DNA of 8,874 nucleotides from JBAZDV01 sp041669745 (GCA_041669745.1 JBAYAO010000061.1:1-8874); one strand, 5' to 3'; shown: positions 1-6,310, numbered from the stretch's first letter. Notes: generated by a model from the letters alone, not told the origin. Numbers and translations are program-made.

Positions 1-631
1 CATCGCAGCATTCGAAGAATCTTTCTGCGTCCTCCATCGATGTTCCGGTCGTATGTACGGCCATTATCGCCACGTTATGTCCGAAACAATCCCTGATCTC
101 CTGTGCTTCTTTCGCCGAGGCCACTGTAACACCGACTCTGGAATAATGCATCGCAAAGGCTTTGTTCACACCACCGAATTGGTCTATCTCGGCCGTTTCG
201 GGGTCCAAAGGCCTGTCGTAGCCTATACCTTCTATGACGCTTCGGATAGGTTCTGTCTCAATGATCCCTGATATGCGACCCCCCATTCCCTGAACGATCT
301 CGGGATCGTCAAGAACGACGGTGCCGCAGCCGTCGGCGGCTATCACCACGGCATCCAACATCTTGTTCGCGAGCGCCAGACTAAGGATCTCCGAGATACC
401 GAAATTGAGGAAGTAGTGCATTCTTATCTTGCGGTCCTCGGTACACATGCCGAAATGTTCGATACGGTACTCCATGTTCTCTCTGATCGTCTCACAGTTG
501 AGTTCTTCGATGTTGCGTTGCTTTTTGAACAGAGGGCAGTATTTCACGATGGGTTCGCTCACTTCCGTGATCTTGCCGTTCTCGATCACGATTCTGGATT
601 TTCCTAGGGCTTCCATAACGTGTCTGCTCAT
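1..631 (-). CDS. Methanogenesis marker protein 8 (DUF2099), 3' end cut by window edge
   Basis: Translating from the ATG at 631 leftward gives 210 open codons with no stop before the edge, so the C-terminal part is missing. The N-terminus (MSRHVMEALGKSRIVIENGK), the YCPLFKKQR block near residue 31, the FGMC motif near residue 58, the block FLNFGISEILSLALANKMLD around 74-93, the AADGCGTVVLDDPEIVQGMG block near 100 and the conserved DPETAEIDQ near 150 match my memory of the methanogenesis marker 8 family. That family is found almost only in methanogens and related archaea. Its biochemical role is unknown to me; it is thought to be linked to methanogenesis or the maturation of its enzymes. Several conserved Cys (residues 32, 46, 60, 104) hint at metal or cofactor binding, which is inference. 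The start is well supported by a Shine-Dalgarno sequence five bases upstream. It lies 9 bases after the cyclophilin gene and is probably co-transcribed with it. Confidence 0.9.
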   Translation of the reverse strand, partial: MSRHVMEALGKSRIVIENGKITEVSEPIVKYCPLFKKQRNIEELNCETIRENMEYRIEHFGMCTEDRKIRMHYFLNFGISEILSLALANKMLDAVVIAADGCGTVVLDDPEIVQGMGGRISGIIETEPIRSVIEGIGYDRPLDPETAEIDQFGGVNKAFAMHYSRVGVTVASAKEAQEIRDCFGHNVAIMAVHTTGTSMEDAERFFECCD

Positions 632-636
632 ATCTT

Positions 637-642
637 TCCCTC
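637..642 (-). promoter_or_regulatory. Shine-Dalgarno site of marker 8, overlapping the upstream stop codon
   Basis: On the minus strand GAGGGA lies five bases before the ATG at 631. It overlaps the TGA stop (641-643) of the cyclophilin gene, so ribosomes ending on the cyclophilin cover the start signal of marker 8. This suggests translational coupling. It contrasts with several other genes in the window, which lack any such site. Confidence 0.7.
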
Positions 643-1126
643 ATTCTTCGATGTCAACGGCCGTGACCCTGATGTCCTTCACCGGTTTATCCCCTCTCCC
701 GGTTTCACATTTGCCGATATTGTCCACGACGGACATGCTCTTCTCATCCACGATCTGTCCGAATACGGGATGCGCGGAAGGCGATCTCGGATTGTCCCAG
801 TCCAAATAACTGTTGTCAACGGTGTTTATGAAGAACTGGCTGCCGCCGCTGTTCGGCTGGCCTGTGTTGGCCATCGCGACAGTGCCTCTCGCATTGGAAT
901 GGCCTTTGACGAACTCATCCTGTATACAGTATCCCGGACCGCCGCATCCCGTGCCCGTCGGATCACCGCCCTGGATCATGAAGTTCTTGATGACCCTGTG
1001 GAAGATCGTACCGGTGTAGAATCCCTCCTTCGCCAATTTGATGAAGTTCCCGGTGGTGACCGGCATGTCCTTGTACATCTTTATCTTGATATCGCCCATG
1101 CTAGTGTGCAATGTTACGTTCGTCAT
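641..1126 (-). CDS. Cyclophilin-type peptidyl-prolyl cis-trans isomerase
   Basis: A 161-residue single-domain cyclophilin catalysing cis-trans isomerisation of X-Pro bonds. Family motifs appear in order: the FHRV motif with catalytic Arg44, the Q52-GGDP block (52-56) with GTG at 58-60, MAN at 85-87, QFFI at 97-100, and HPVFG at 119-123. There is no signal peptide or membrane segment, so it should be cytosolic. The length is typical of short bacterial and archaeal cyclophilins. The position equivalent to the cyclosporin-contacting Trp of human cyclophilin A appears to be Tyr107 (in SYLDW), and the loop between it and His119 is longer than in the human protein; both are read by eye. It starts 43 bases after the membrane-protein gene and ends 9 bases before marker 8. 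Pairing with marker 8 suggests co-expression, not a proven functional link. Confidence 0.95.
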   Translation of the reverse strand: MTNVTLHTSMGDIKIKMYKDMPVTTGNFIKLAKEGFYTGTIFHRVIKNFMIQGGDPTGTGCGGPGYCIQDEFVKGHSNARGTVAMANTGQPNSGGSQFFINTVDNSYLDWDNPRSPSAHPVFGQIVDEKSMSVVDNIGKCETGRGDKPVKDIRVTAVDIEE

Positions 1127-1169
1127 ATTCTTCAGAAGCGCAGTATAGATGATAATGTTTTCGTGCGAT

Positions 1170-1655
1170 TCATCCGTACATGCTATCCAGTGATTCCTCG
1201 CCGTTGTTGTTCAATTCCTGAAGGATGGCAAGATATTCCAAAGTATACATCTTGATGTTCATGGAGCCGTAGATCACAGTCGCGAACACGATCACGAGCA
1301 GGACGATCATCACCCAGAATATATCGTTGCTGTATCCGGGTATGAATGCCATGAAGACGATCAGAACGAACGCGATCTCCGTTTGGAATATGGCGGGTCT
1401 GAGACTGTTGAGCCTTTCGATCTCCTCGGTGATGAGGGTCGTATAACCTATGGGGCTCTTGACGGCGTTCCACTCATTGACGATATGCTGTGGGACGGGT
1501 TCCTTTCCGAGATCGGTTATGGACCTCAGGGTTCGGTATCTTTTCAGTTGTTTGGAGGAGTTCCTGACCGTGATCAGGATCGACGGGACCGAAAGGATGA
1601 TCATGAGCATCGTCACGATGGTCATTGCCAAAAATATGTCATCAGATCCGATCAC
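1170..1655 (-). CDS. Small membrane protein of unknown function
   Basis: 161 residues from a GTG start. I do not recognise the family. Hydrophobic segments at about residues 7-29, 89-106 and 112-131 suggest three transmembrane helices. Between the first and second is a charged soluble stretch (about 30-88) rich in Arg/Lys, with an EEIERLNSLR segment that could form an amphipathic helix. The C-terminal tail (about 140-161) is acidic. No catalytic motif is visible. The start is uncertain: GTG at 1655 has no Shine-Dalgarno sequence but lies about 20 bases below a TATA-like element (1673-1681 on the minus strand), which would fit a leaderless or near-leaderless mRNA. An alternative is the internal ATG at 1625 (Met11), which would remove part of the first helix. 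The gene precedes the cyclophilin and marker 8 genes on the same strand, 43 bases upstream, and may be in the same transcript. Confidence 0.75.
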   Translation of the reverse strand: MIGSDDIFLAMTIVTMLMIILSVPSILITVRNSSKQLKRYRTLRSITDLGKEPVPQHIVNEWNAVKSPIGYTTLITEEIERLNSLRPAIFQTEIAFVLIVFMAFIPGYSNDIFWVMIVLLVIVFATVIYGSMNIKMYTLEYLAILQELNNNGEESLDSMYG

Positions 1656-1703
1656 GGTGGCGAATGAGGGTCTTAATATCTAATGGTTGTGTTACAATGT
1701 TAT

Positions 1704-1732
1704 GGTCGGAACGGCAAGGTCCGAAACGGCAT
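1704..1732. repeat. Imperfect tandem repeat of about 14-15 bp
   Basis: GGTCGGAACGGCAA at 1704-1717 is followed directly by GGTCCGAAACGGCAT at 1718-1732. The copies differ by a substitution and a one-base insertion, plus the last base. The repeat lies in the 79-base gap between upp and the membrane-protein gene, upstream of the latter's TATA-like element. It could be a regulator site or a chance duplication. Confidence 0.5.
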
Positions 1733-1734
1733 AA

Positions 1735-2352
1735 TCATTTGGTTCCGAACAGTCTGTCACCAGCATCGCCAAGGCCGGGAACTATGTATTTTTGGTCATT
1801 CAGAGTATCATCGATGCATGCGACGAATATCTTCACATCAGGATGTCTTTTTGAAAGGGTCCTGATTCCTTCCCGAGACCCCAGGATACACACGAAGGTG
1901 ATGTCCTTGCAACCACGGTCTTTGATCTCATCTATAGCTGCCACGGCCGAACCACCGGTCGCCAGCATAGGATCGACGACCATCACCTTATGTTCCATCA
2001 CATCAACGGGGAGTTTGCAGTAATAGCTGACGGGTTCATGCGTCACGGGATCGCGGTACATCCCTATGTGTCCCACCTTTGCGACGGGGAGGAGACGAAG
2101 GAAACCATCCACCATACCGAGACCCGCACGCAGGATCGGGACGATGCAGACCTTGTCCGCAAGGACCATCGTCCTTGCAACGGCAATAGGGGTTTCCACA
2201 AATTTCTCCATGAGCGGCAGATCCCTGGTGGCCTCATATCCAATGAGCACCGTCAACTCTTCAATGAGTTCTCTGAACTCCTTCATCTCGGTATCTTTAT
2301 CGCGCAGTCTGCTCATCTTGTACTGTACGAGCGGATGATCGACCAAAGTCAC
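1735..2352 (-). CDS. upp: Uracil phosphoribosyltransferase
   Basis: 205 residues. It catalyses uracil + PRPP to UMP + pyrophosphate in pyrimidine salvage, in the cytosol. Family landmarks: VDHPLVQYK near the N-terminus (4-12), a DKDTEMKEFR block (18-27), VPILRAGLGM (71-80), the PRPP-binding loop VVDPMLATGGSA (125-136), and the uracil-binding C-terminal signature YIVPGLGDAGDR (189-200) before the end LFGTK. The length is standard. The start is a GTG at 2352: translation begins only four codons before the conserved VDHPLVQ, and an in-frame stop lies a short way upstream. An ATG two bases earlier is in another frame and meets TGA at once. A GAGGAAG element lies about 13 bases upstream, rather far for a Shine-Dalgarno site. 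A TATA-like TTTATTATC lies near 2394-2402 on the minus strand. No uracil permease gene is adjacent. Confidence 0.97.
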   Translation of the reverse strand: MTLVDHPLVQYKMSRLRDKDTEMKEFRELIEELTVLIGYEATRDLPLMEKFVETPIAVARTMVLADKVCIVPILRAGLGMVDGFLRLLPVAKVGHIGMYRDPVTHEPVSYYCKLPVDVMEHKVMVVDPMLATGGSAVAAIDEIKDRGCKDITFVCILGSREGIRTLSKRHPDVKIFVACIDDTLNDQKYIVPGLGDAGDRLFGTK

Positions 2353-2459
2353 ATTGGACGTGATACTTCCTCAGATGTAATATCGTGAGCGAGATAATAA
2401 ATCAAACCCCTGTTCTCTGTACATTCTCCGATTTCGATTTTCAGAACGGAACATCTTAA

Positions 2460-2515
2460 CGCGATACTCTTTTCTGCAGCAATCCGTTGTTCGTGGATAC
2501 ATGATGCGTATCGCG
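2460..2515. other. Possible structured element: 8-bp inverted repeat with inner stems
   Basis: This sits in the 179-base gap (2353-2531) between the DUF2284 gene and upp. CGCGATAC at 2460-2467 is the exact reverse complement of GTATCGCG at 2508-2515. Inside, ATCC and GGAT can pair, flanked by GCAGC and GATGC with one mismatch, so a stacked hairpin is possible on either strand. No T-run follows on either strand, so it is not a standard terminator. It would lie in the 3' untranslated region of the DUF2284 mRNA and upstream of the likely upp promoter. Function unknown. Confidence 0.35.
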
Positions 2516-2531
2516 CGGAATTTCGAACGGG

Positions 2532-3080
2532 TCAGTTGAACAGTATCATTCCGAAGTAGGACACGGTCCCTTCATTCTTGTCGTGTCTGATCTTATTAGA
2601 TTCGAGGAATGTCATGAGGTCGATGCCGTAAGATTCGATCGAAGGTATCGATTTATCTGGATGTTTGCAAGGTTTGGGATATGAGCATTTGTCGCAGTAT
2701 CTGCACGGTCCGCCAGACAGGGGCAGCACGTCGCAACCCAGCATCTTCCTGATCTCGGTCCTGATCCTTCTGACGTTCTCCTGATGCATCTGCAGGCATT
2801 CCGTGAGGTCGTCCGTATTGTCCCAGTCCACCACGGGGTATTCCGATCTGAACAGCAGGAATCTGGAATATCGGCTCATCATCCTGTTGCAATCGTCCAC
2901 GGTCCCTACGGCGGGAGGACACATCCAATTCTTGTTGTAGAAACCGCATGCATCGCACTTGCATTTCGCACGTATCTCTTCGACACACGGTAAAGGAGTC
3001 GTGGATAGGTCGAACAGACCGGTGTATGTGATTTCATCATTCAACAGTTCTTTGCACTTTTCCCTTAGCGGATCTTTCAT
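2532..3080 (-). CDS. DUF2284 cysteine-rich putative metal-binding protein
   Basis: 182 residues with 13 cysteines. The arrangement matches the DUF2284 family of predicted metal-binding proteins: C40-x-C42-x2-C45 followed by NWMCPP (Cys54), then GPCRYCDKCSYPKPCKHP with C126-x2-C129-x2-C132-x5-C138, and a conserved ESYGIDL block (149-155). The second cluster resembles an iron-sulfur ligand set. The function of the family is not established; a metal or Fe-S role is inferred from the cysteines. There is no membrane segment or signal peptide. The ATG at 3080 is the first Met and lacks a good Shine-Dalgarno sequence. A TTTAAAT element at about 3119-3125 on the minus strand, some 40 bases upstream, is a possible TATA box. 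Its nearest neighbour, upp, lies 179 bases downstream on the same strand with its own likely promoter, so the gene is probably transcribed alone. Confidence 0.85.
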   Translation of the reverse strand: MKDPLREKCKELLNDEITYTGLFDLSTTPLPCVEEIRAKCKCDACGFYNKNWMCPPAVGTVDDCNRMMSRYSRFLLFRSEYPVVDWDNTDDLTECLQMHQENVRRIRTEIRKMLGCDVLPLSGGPCRYCDKCSYPKPCKHPDKSIPSIESYGIDLMTFLESNKIRHDKNEGTVSYFGMILFN

Positions 3081-3530
3081 GGATTGACCATCTGATATGT
3101 CAGAAAGGAAAATCGGGATTTAAAATGATATTGGATAACTCGGCCGAATTCAACGACATAACCGTGTATCGCGGTATCGGCAACTGCAGTAGAACCGGGA
3201 AGGATCGGCATGTGTACTCTTCAGTCGCGGTTGCGTTGTGTATCGTGCTTTGGGCATCATCATCCAGATACCGGATGTCGTATTGAGAATGTGGCTTTCC
3301 CTTGTGATACGGGAAAGAGTGGCAATGTGCAACCAGCATAATTCCTTCGGAACGATCAATGGCCTGTTCATTGCGGTGGGACCATAATGCCGATGCATTG
3401 TCCCGACATGGAGGCATCCAGAATCAGCGATTTGGATGCAGAAGATGTCATTTCGGATCGGTTACGGTACCATACCGATTCCACATTTGCTGTTGGTGAT
3501 ACAGGACGTCAGGCCGGCATCTCACAAAAT
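3081..3530. other. Intergenic region without a confident gene
   Basis: About 450 bases between the divergent DUF2284 and crcB genes. Open frames occur on both strands: minus 3100-3417 (105 codons), minus 3150-3398, plus 3125-3286 and plus 3387-3536. None shows a recognisable domain or a clear ribosome-binding site, and they overlap one another. The only structure of note is a perfect 7-bp inverted repeat, CTTTCCC (3295-3301) with GGGAAAG (3311-3317), loop 9. The region could contain a decayed gene, which I cannot prove. Confidence 0.5.
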
Positions 3531-3538
3531 CATTAAAT
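3531..3538 (+). promoter_or_regulatory. Probable TATA box of the riboswitch-crcB transcript
   Basis: CATTAAAT, preceded by an A-rich stretch (CACAAAAT) that could serve as the BRE. Adding the usual archaeal distance of about 25-27 bases puts transcription start near 3561, just before the first paired bases of the fluoride aptamer at about 3570. The fit with the aptamer position is the main support. Confidence 0.55.
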
Positions 3539-3567
3539 CGGATGGCACGATTGCCATTCGGTGTTCA

Positions 3568-3628
3568 CCGGGGAATGAGTTCCTCCCTCGGCTCCGAGCC
3601 GAAACCGCGCAAGCTGATGATCTCTGCA
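3568..3628 (+). ncRNA. Fluoride riboswitch (crcB motif)
   Basis: The core elements of the crcB motif appear in order upstream of crcB. A first hairpin has GGGG (3570-3573) pairing with CCTC (3582-3585), one G-U pair, around the loop AATGAGTT. The joining segment AAACC (3602-3606) follows, then a second stem GC-GCAA-GC (3607-3614), then TGATGATCTCTGC (3615-3627). The loop GAG (3577-3579) can pair with CTC (3622-3624) to form the expected pseudoknot. Known fluoride aptamers share the pattern of first hairpin, AAAC, second stem, TGATG and the pseudoknot strand. Unusually, a 6-bp hairpin TCGGCT-CCG-AGCCGA (3588-3602) is inserted between the first hairpin and AAACC, and the second stem is only two pairs. 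By family knowledge fluoride binding turns on the channel gene. No T-run terminator lies before crcB, so control of translation is more likely, but that is inference. Confidence 0.85.
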
Positions 3629-3740
3629 ATCTGAAAAGCAAGGCGTCATTGGGTTATGTGGCCCCTGCCCTTGCGGGAAAGGGAATATGGATGAATATGT
3701 CGGATTTCAAACGAGACGGACGGACGAATGTTCTTTTGAA

Positions 3741-3749
3741 GAAGGAGAA
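3741..3749 (+). promoter_or_regulatory. Shine-Dalgarno site that decides the crcB start
   Basis: GAAGGAGAA lies about 11 bases before the ATG at 3760. It supports that start over upstream in-frame ATGs (3691 and others), which would add a charged tail absent from the family. The stretch from the riboswitch to this site (3629-3740) contains a CCCTT/AAGGG hairpin (3668-3683) that could take part in switching. Confidence 0.55.
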
Positions 3750-3759
3750 GGCCTCTGAG

Positions 3760-4137
3760 ATGTCCCCGGAAATTTTTGTGATGTTCCTGCTTGTGGCACT
3801 CGGCGGTGCTGTCGGAGCGGTCCTGAGATATGCCGTGGGAACGGTGGTCTACAATCCGGGCGGTATCCCCTGGAATACGTTCATCGTGAATTTTGCAGGT
3901 TGTTTTCTGATATGTCTGCTTTTCTTCAGTATGGGTGCGGTACCAGGCGGTCTGAAGGCATTCCTGTTCGTTGGCGTGTTCGGGGCATTCACGACGATGT
4001 CGTCACTGACACTGGAAACGGTGGAGCTGTACACTGCGGGAATGCTAGGGATGGCAGCCGTCAATTATCTTGTCAACACCGCGATATGTCTGGTCGGGGG
4101 ATTCGCCGGTCGATGGATCGCACTGGCATTGGTCTGA
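3760..4137 (+). CDS. crcB: Fluoride ion channel/exporter CrcB (Fluc)
   Basis: 125 residues, the usual length for a Fluc subunit. It forms a dimeric channel in the cytoplasmic membrane that lets fluoride leave the cell. Four hydrophobic segments are visible (about 4-28, 38-59, 66-88, 96-121). Family motifs: GGAVGAVLRY (15-24), WNTFIVNFAG (38-47) with the conserved Asn44 and Gly47, and GVFGAFTTMSS (72-82) corresponding to the usual G..GG.TTFSTF block. In that block both phenylalanines of the ion-lining Phe box are replaced, by Met80 and Leu83. An upstream in-frame extension to 3436 is rejected because it runs through the riboswitch. The upstream fluoride riboswitch confirms the assignment and gives the regulation. 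Only one copy is present here, so a homodimer is expected unless a partner lies elsewhere. The next gene has its own promoter. Confidence 0.95.
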   Translation: MSPEIFVMFLLVALGGAVGAVLRYAVGTVVYNPGGIPWNTFIVNFAGCFLICLLFFSMGAVPGGLKAFLFVGVFGAFTTMSSLTLETVELYTAGMLGMAAVNYLVNTAICLVGGFAGRWIALALV

Positions 4138-4222
4138 TGAGCGACGCATCCTTTTAAGCGCCTGTATTAGTCTACGCTGGATTCTTCCGTCACCGAATGT
4201 CCAGACGGCGGTGGTCCGTGTC

Positions 4223-4232
4223 CATTATATAT
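4223..4232 (+). promoter_or_regulatory. TATA box for the geranylgeranyl reductase; leaderless mRNA likely
   Basis: ATTATATATC is centred about 28 bases before the ATG at 4256, so transcription should begin at or within a few bases of the start codon. No Shine-Dalgarno sequence precedes the ATG. A second TATA-like CTTTTAAGC (4151-4159) just after crcB could give a longer leader. Confidence 0.6.
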
Positions 4233-4255
4233 CAGGAACGCGGGTCTCGATTCAG

Positions 4256-5422
4256 ATGAGATATGACTGCGATGTTGTGGTTGTAGGTGCTGGTCCCGGC
4301 GGCAGCATGGCGGCCAAACATATTGCCATGGAAGGGTTCAACGTCATCCTCGTGGAGAAGAAGGCGGAGGTCGGAGCGCCTCTGAGATGCGCGGAGGGCA
4401 TTTCCAAGAAAAGGCTCCTCGAAGTTGGTATAGAGCCGGATCCGAAATGGATATCACAGGAGATCATAGGGTCCATAATGAGATCTCCGTCAGGTCACGT
4501 GCTGAAGGTCATCGAGGTGCATGACGGAACGGAGATCGGGTATGTCCTGGACAGGCATCTGTTCGATAAAGCCGTCGCAGAACAGGCTGCGGCGGCGGGA
4601 GCCAGGGTGATGGTCAGGACCGGATGCACAGGCATCATCACCGACGGAAACGTTCCCGTAGGCATAACCGCCAACCACATGGGAGAGGAGATAGAGATCT
4701 ACGCCAAGTGCATCGTTGCAGCGGACGGTTTCGAATCGCAGGTCGCCCGCTGGGCCGGTGTCGATACGACCTTGGCCGCCAGTGATATCGATATGTGTCT
4801 CCAGTACAGGATGACCGATGTCGACATAGAGCACGAATTCTGCGAGTTCATCATAGGATCGCACGCTCCCGGCGGATATGTGTGGATATTCCCCAAGGGG
4901 GAGAGGACGGCGAATGTCGGGATAGGTCTGCAGGCATCCAGATGCGAACATTCGGATCCGAAGGCATATCTGGACAGATACATCGGGAACGATCCGCGTC
5001 TCAGGGACGGGAAGACAATCGAGATCGTCGGCGGAGGAGTATCCACATCCCCCGGTCTAAAGGAGTCGGTCGCGGACAATCTGGTGATCGTCGGCGATGC
5101 GGCCAGGGTCATAAATCCGCTGACCGGTGGTGGGATATACCACGCCTGTCTCACCGGGAAGATCGCAGGGGAGGTAATCTCCGACTGTCTGAGACGCGGG
5201 GATACATCCAAAGAGGCTCTCATGGAGTACCACAGGAGATGGCGCGCATCGATAGGCGATGAACTCGACAGGAATTGGCGTATAAAGGAGAAATACGTCA
5301 ACATGTCGGACGATCTGCTGGATGAGTTCATCCTCGCCATATCCGATTACGATATCCAGAAGATAAGGTCGGAGGACCTCATCGAGGCGGCAAGGGAGAA
5401 GTTCCCGAAGATCCTCGAATGA
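4256..5422 (+). CDS. Geranylgeranyl reductase family FAD enzyme (archaeal lipid saturation)
   Basis: 388 residues. The enzyme uses FAD to reduce the double bonds of geranylgeranyl chains, converting digeranylgeranylglycerophospholipids to saturated archaeal membrane lipids. Seen: the N-terminal Rossmann motif GAGPGG (11-16) with Glu34 at the end of the second strand, the family-typical Cys45 in LRCAEGIS, VAADG (154-158), the substrate-side motif YVWIFPKG (208-215), and the second FAD motif VGDAARVINPLTGGG (279-293). This order and length match characterised archaeal digeranylgeranylglycerophospholipid reductases. The ATG at 4256 places the flavin motif near the N-terminus as in the family; the longer frame from 4070 would overlap crcB and is rejected. 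Some members of this family reduce other polyprenyl substrates such as menaquinone chains, but in a methanogen, converging on the UbiA gene, a lipid role is most likely. The gene ends 37 bases from the convergent UbiA gene. Confidence 0.93.
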   Translation: MRYDCDVVVVGAGPGGSMAAKHIAMEGFNVILVEKKAEVGAPLRCAEGISKKRLLEVGIEPDPKWISQEIIGSIMRSPSGHVLKVIEVHDGTEIGYVLDRHLFDKAVAEQAAAAGARVMVRTGCTGIITDGNVPVGITANHMGEEIEIYAKCIVAADGFESQVARWAGVDTTLAASDIDMCLQYRMTDVDIEHEFCEFIIGSHAPGGYVWIFPKGERTANVGIGLQASRCEHSDPKAYLDRYIGNDPRLRDGKTIEIVGGGVSTSPGLKESVADNLVIVGDAARVINPLTGGGIYHACLTGKIAGEVISDCLRRGDTSKEALMEYHRRWRASIGDELDRNWRIKEKYVNMSDDLLDEFILAISDYDIQKIRSEDLIEAAREKFPKILE

Positions 5423-5459
5423 CCGTGGCACTTCCATCGGACGATTTCTCTGAAAGACA

Positions 5460-6278
5460 TCACACCGTCACGGAACCCAGCAGGAACGAGAGCACGGTCA
5501 TGAACATCGCAGGGACGATGAGTCTTTGAAAATTATCCGGTCTTACGTACATCGAGTATATCGCTGCGGATATGAGAATGTCCGCGATGATCATCGATAC
5601 GTACATCGTATCGACGCTGCCGGAAAGGATCGGGAAAACGGACAGCAGGACCGCGGTGATAAGGAATGCGGTCGCAACGTATCTCGCATTCTGTACACCC
5701 AATCTCCTCGGCAAGGTGTTCCTGTCGACGTCCCCTGTCATGTCCTCGATGTCGGATGCTATCTCCTTTCCCATCGATATCAGGAAGATCATCACGGCGA
5801 CGACATAGCATTTCTGTACATCGTACACTACGGCCCCTCCCAAAAGTAGCACCATCCCTGTGAGTACGCCTATCGTTATGTTGCCCAGAAACCCTATTTT
5901 TTTGAGATACAGTTCGTATATGACGATGAAGGCGCAAGCGGCGAGGACTATACAGGTCGCGGTCAGATTGGGCAGCATGAAGGAAAATACGGCGGAGACC
6001 GTCAACGAAACGATACCGATCCGAAGTGCCGTCTGTGGTTCGATCCTTCCGGAGGGTATCGGTCTGTTCGGATGAGAGATACGGTCCGTTTCCCTGTCCG
6101 AGTAGTCGTTGATCGAATTGCCGCCTATGACGAACGCGATGACGGCGGGAACCGCGATCAGAAGACCCCTCAGATGATCGGATATGCCATCACCTGCGGC
6201 TATCAATGCGGCTGCGAAGAGGAACAGTACGCCCATAATCACGACGACCGGTCTCGACAGCTGCACGAATCTGTTCAT
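5460..6278 (-). CDS. UbiA prenyltransferase, probable digeranylgeranylglyceryl phosphate synthase
   Basis: 272 residues, very hydrophobic, with seven to nine predicted membrane helices. It transfers a geranylgeranyl group to geranylgeranylglyceryl phosphate, forming the second ether bond of archaeal lipids, in the membrane. The first Asp-rich motif N57-D58-x2-D61-x3-D65 is followed by NRPIPSGRI (71-79). The second is D176-x2-D179 with Asp183 and then NTLPRRLG (187-194), which binds the Mg-diphosphate. Tyr121 and the following YLKK fit the conserved cytosolic loop. Length and motifs match archaeal DGGGP synthases better than quinone-type UbiA proteins. The neighbouring convergent geranylgeranyl reductase acts later in the same pathway. 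The start ATG at 6278 has no Shine-Dalgarno sequence but has a TATA-like element 28 bases upstream. Confidence 0.92.
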   Translation of the reverse strand: MNRFVQLSRPVVVIMGVLFLFAAALIAAGDGISDHLRGLLIAVPAVIAFVIGGNSINDYSDRETDRISHPNRPIPSGRIEPQTALRIGIVSLTVSAVFSFMLPNLTATCIVLAACAFIVIYELYLKKIGFLGNITIGVLTGMVLLLGGAVVYDVQKCYVVAVMIFLISMGKEIASDIEDMTGDVDRNTLPRRLGVQNARYVATAFLITAVLLSVFPILSGSVDTMYVSMIIADILISAAIYSMYVRPDNFQRLIVPAMFMTVLSFLLGSVTV

Positions 6279-6302
6279 TGTGCCGGATGATAGGCATCAC
6301 TC

Positions 6303-6310
6303 AGATAAAA
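6303..6310 (-). promoter_or_regulatory. Probable TATA box of the UbiA gene
   Basis: On the minus strand GCTTTTATCT is centred about 28 bases before the ATG at 6278, giving a transcript that starts at or near the start codon. No ribosome-binding sequence precedes the ATG, which fits a leaderless mRNA. Confidence 0.5.

Noticed and set aside
620..1255. Plus-strand 211-codon ORF opposite the cyclophilin
   Set aside because: Antisense shadow of a clear cyclophilin gene; its translation shows no domain.
3100..3417. Minus-strand ORF of 105 codons upstream of DUF2284
   Set aside because: It is intact and only 19 bases from DUF2284, but has no recognisable domain, no ribosome site, and contains the probable DUF2284 TATA box. 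It overlaps other equally unconvincing frames.
3387..3536. Plus-strand ORF of 49 codons ending just before the riboswitch
   Set aside because: Its end lies inside the proposed riboswitch promoter, the ribosome site is weak, and no family is recognised. It could be a small gene but I cannot support it.
3436..3759. Long N-terminal extension of CrcB
   Set aside because: It runs through the fluoride riboswitch; the family starts close to the first helix, and a Shine-Dalgarno site precedes the ATG at 3760.
4070..4255. N-terminal extension of the geranylgeranyl reductase
   Set aside because: It would overlap crcB and place 62 extra residues before the flavin motif; a TATA box sits inside the extension.
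4699..5340. Minus-strand 213-codon ORF opposite the reductase
   Set aside because: Antisense shadow of a well-supported gene with full family motifs.
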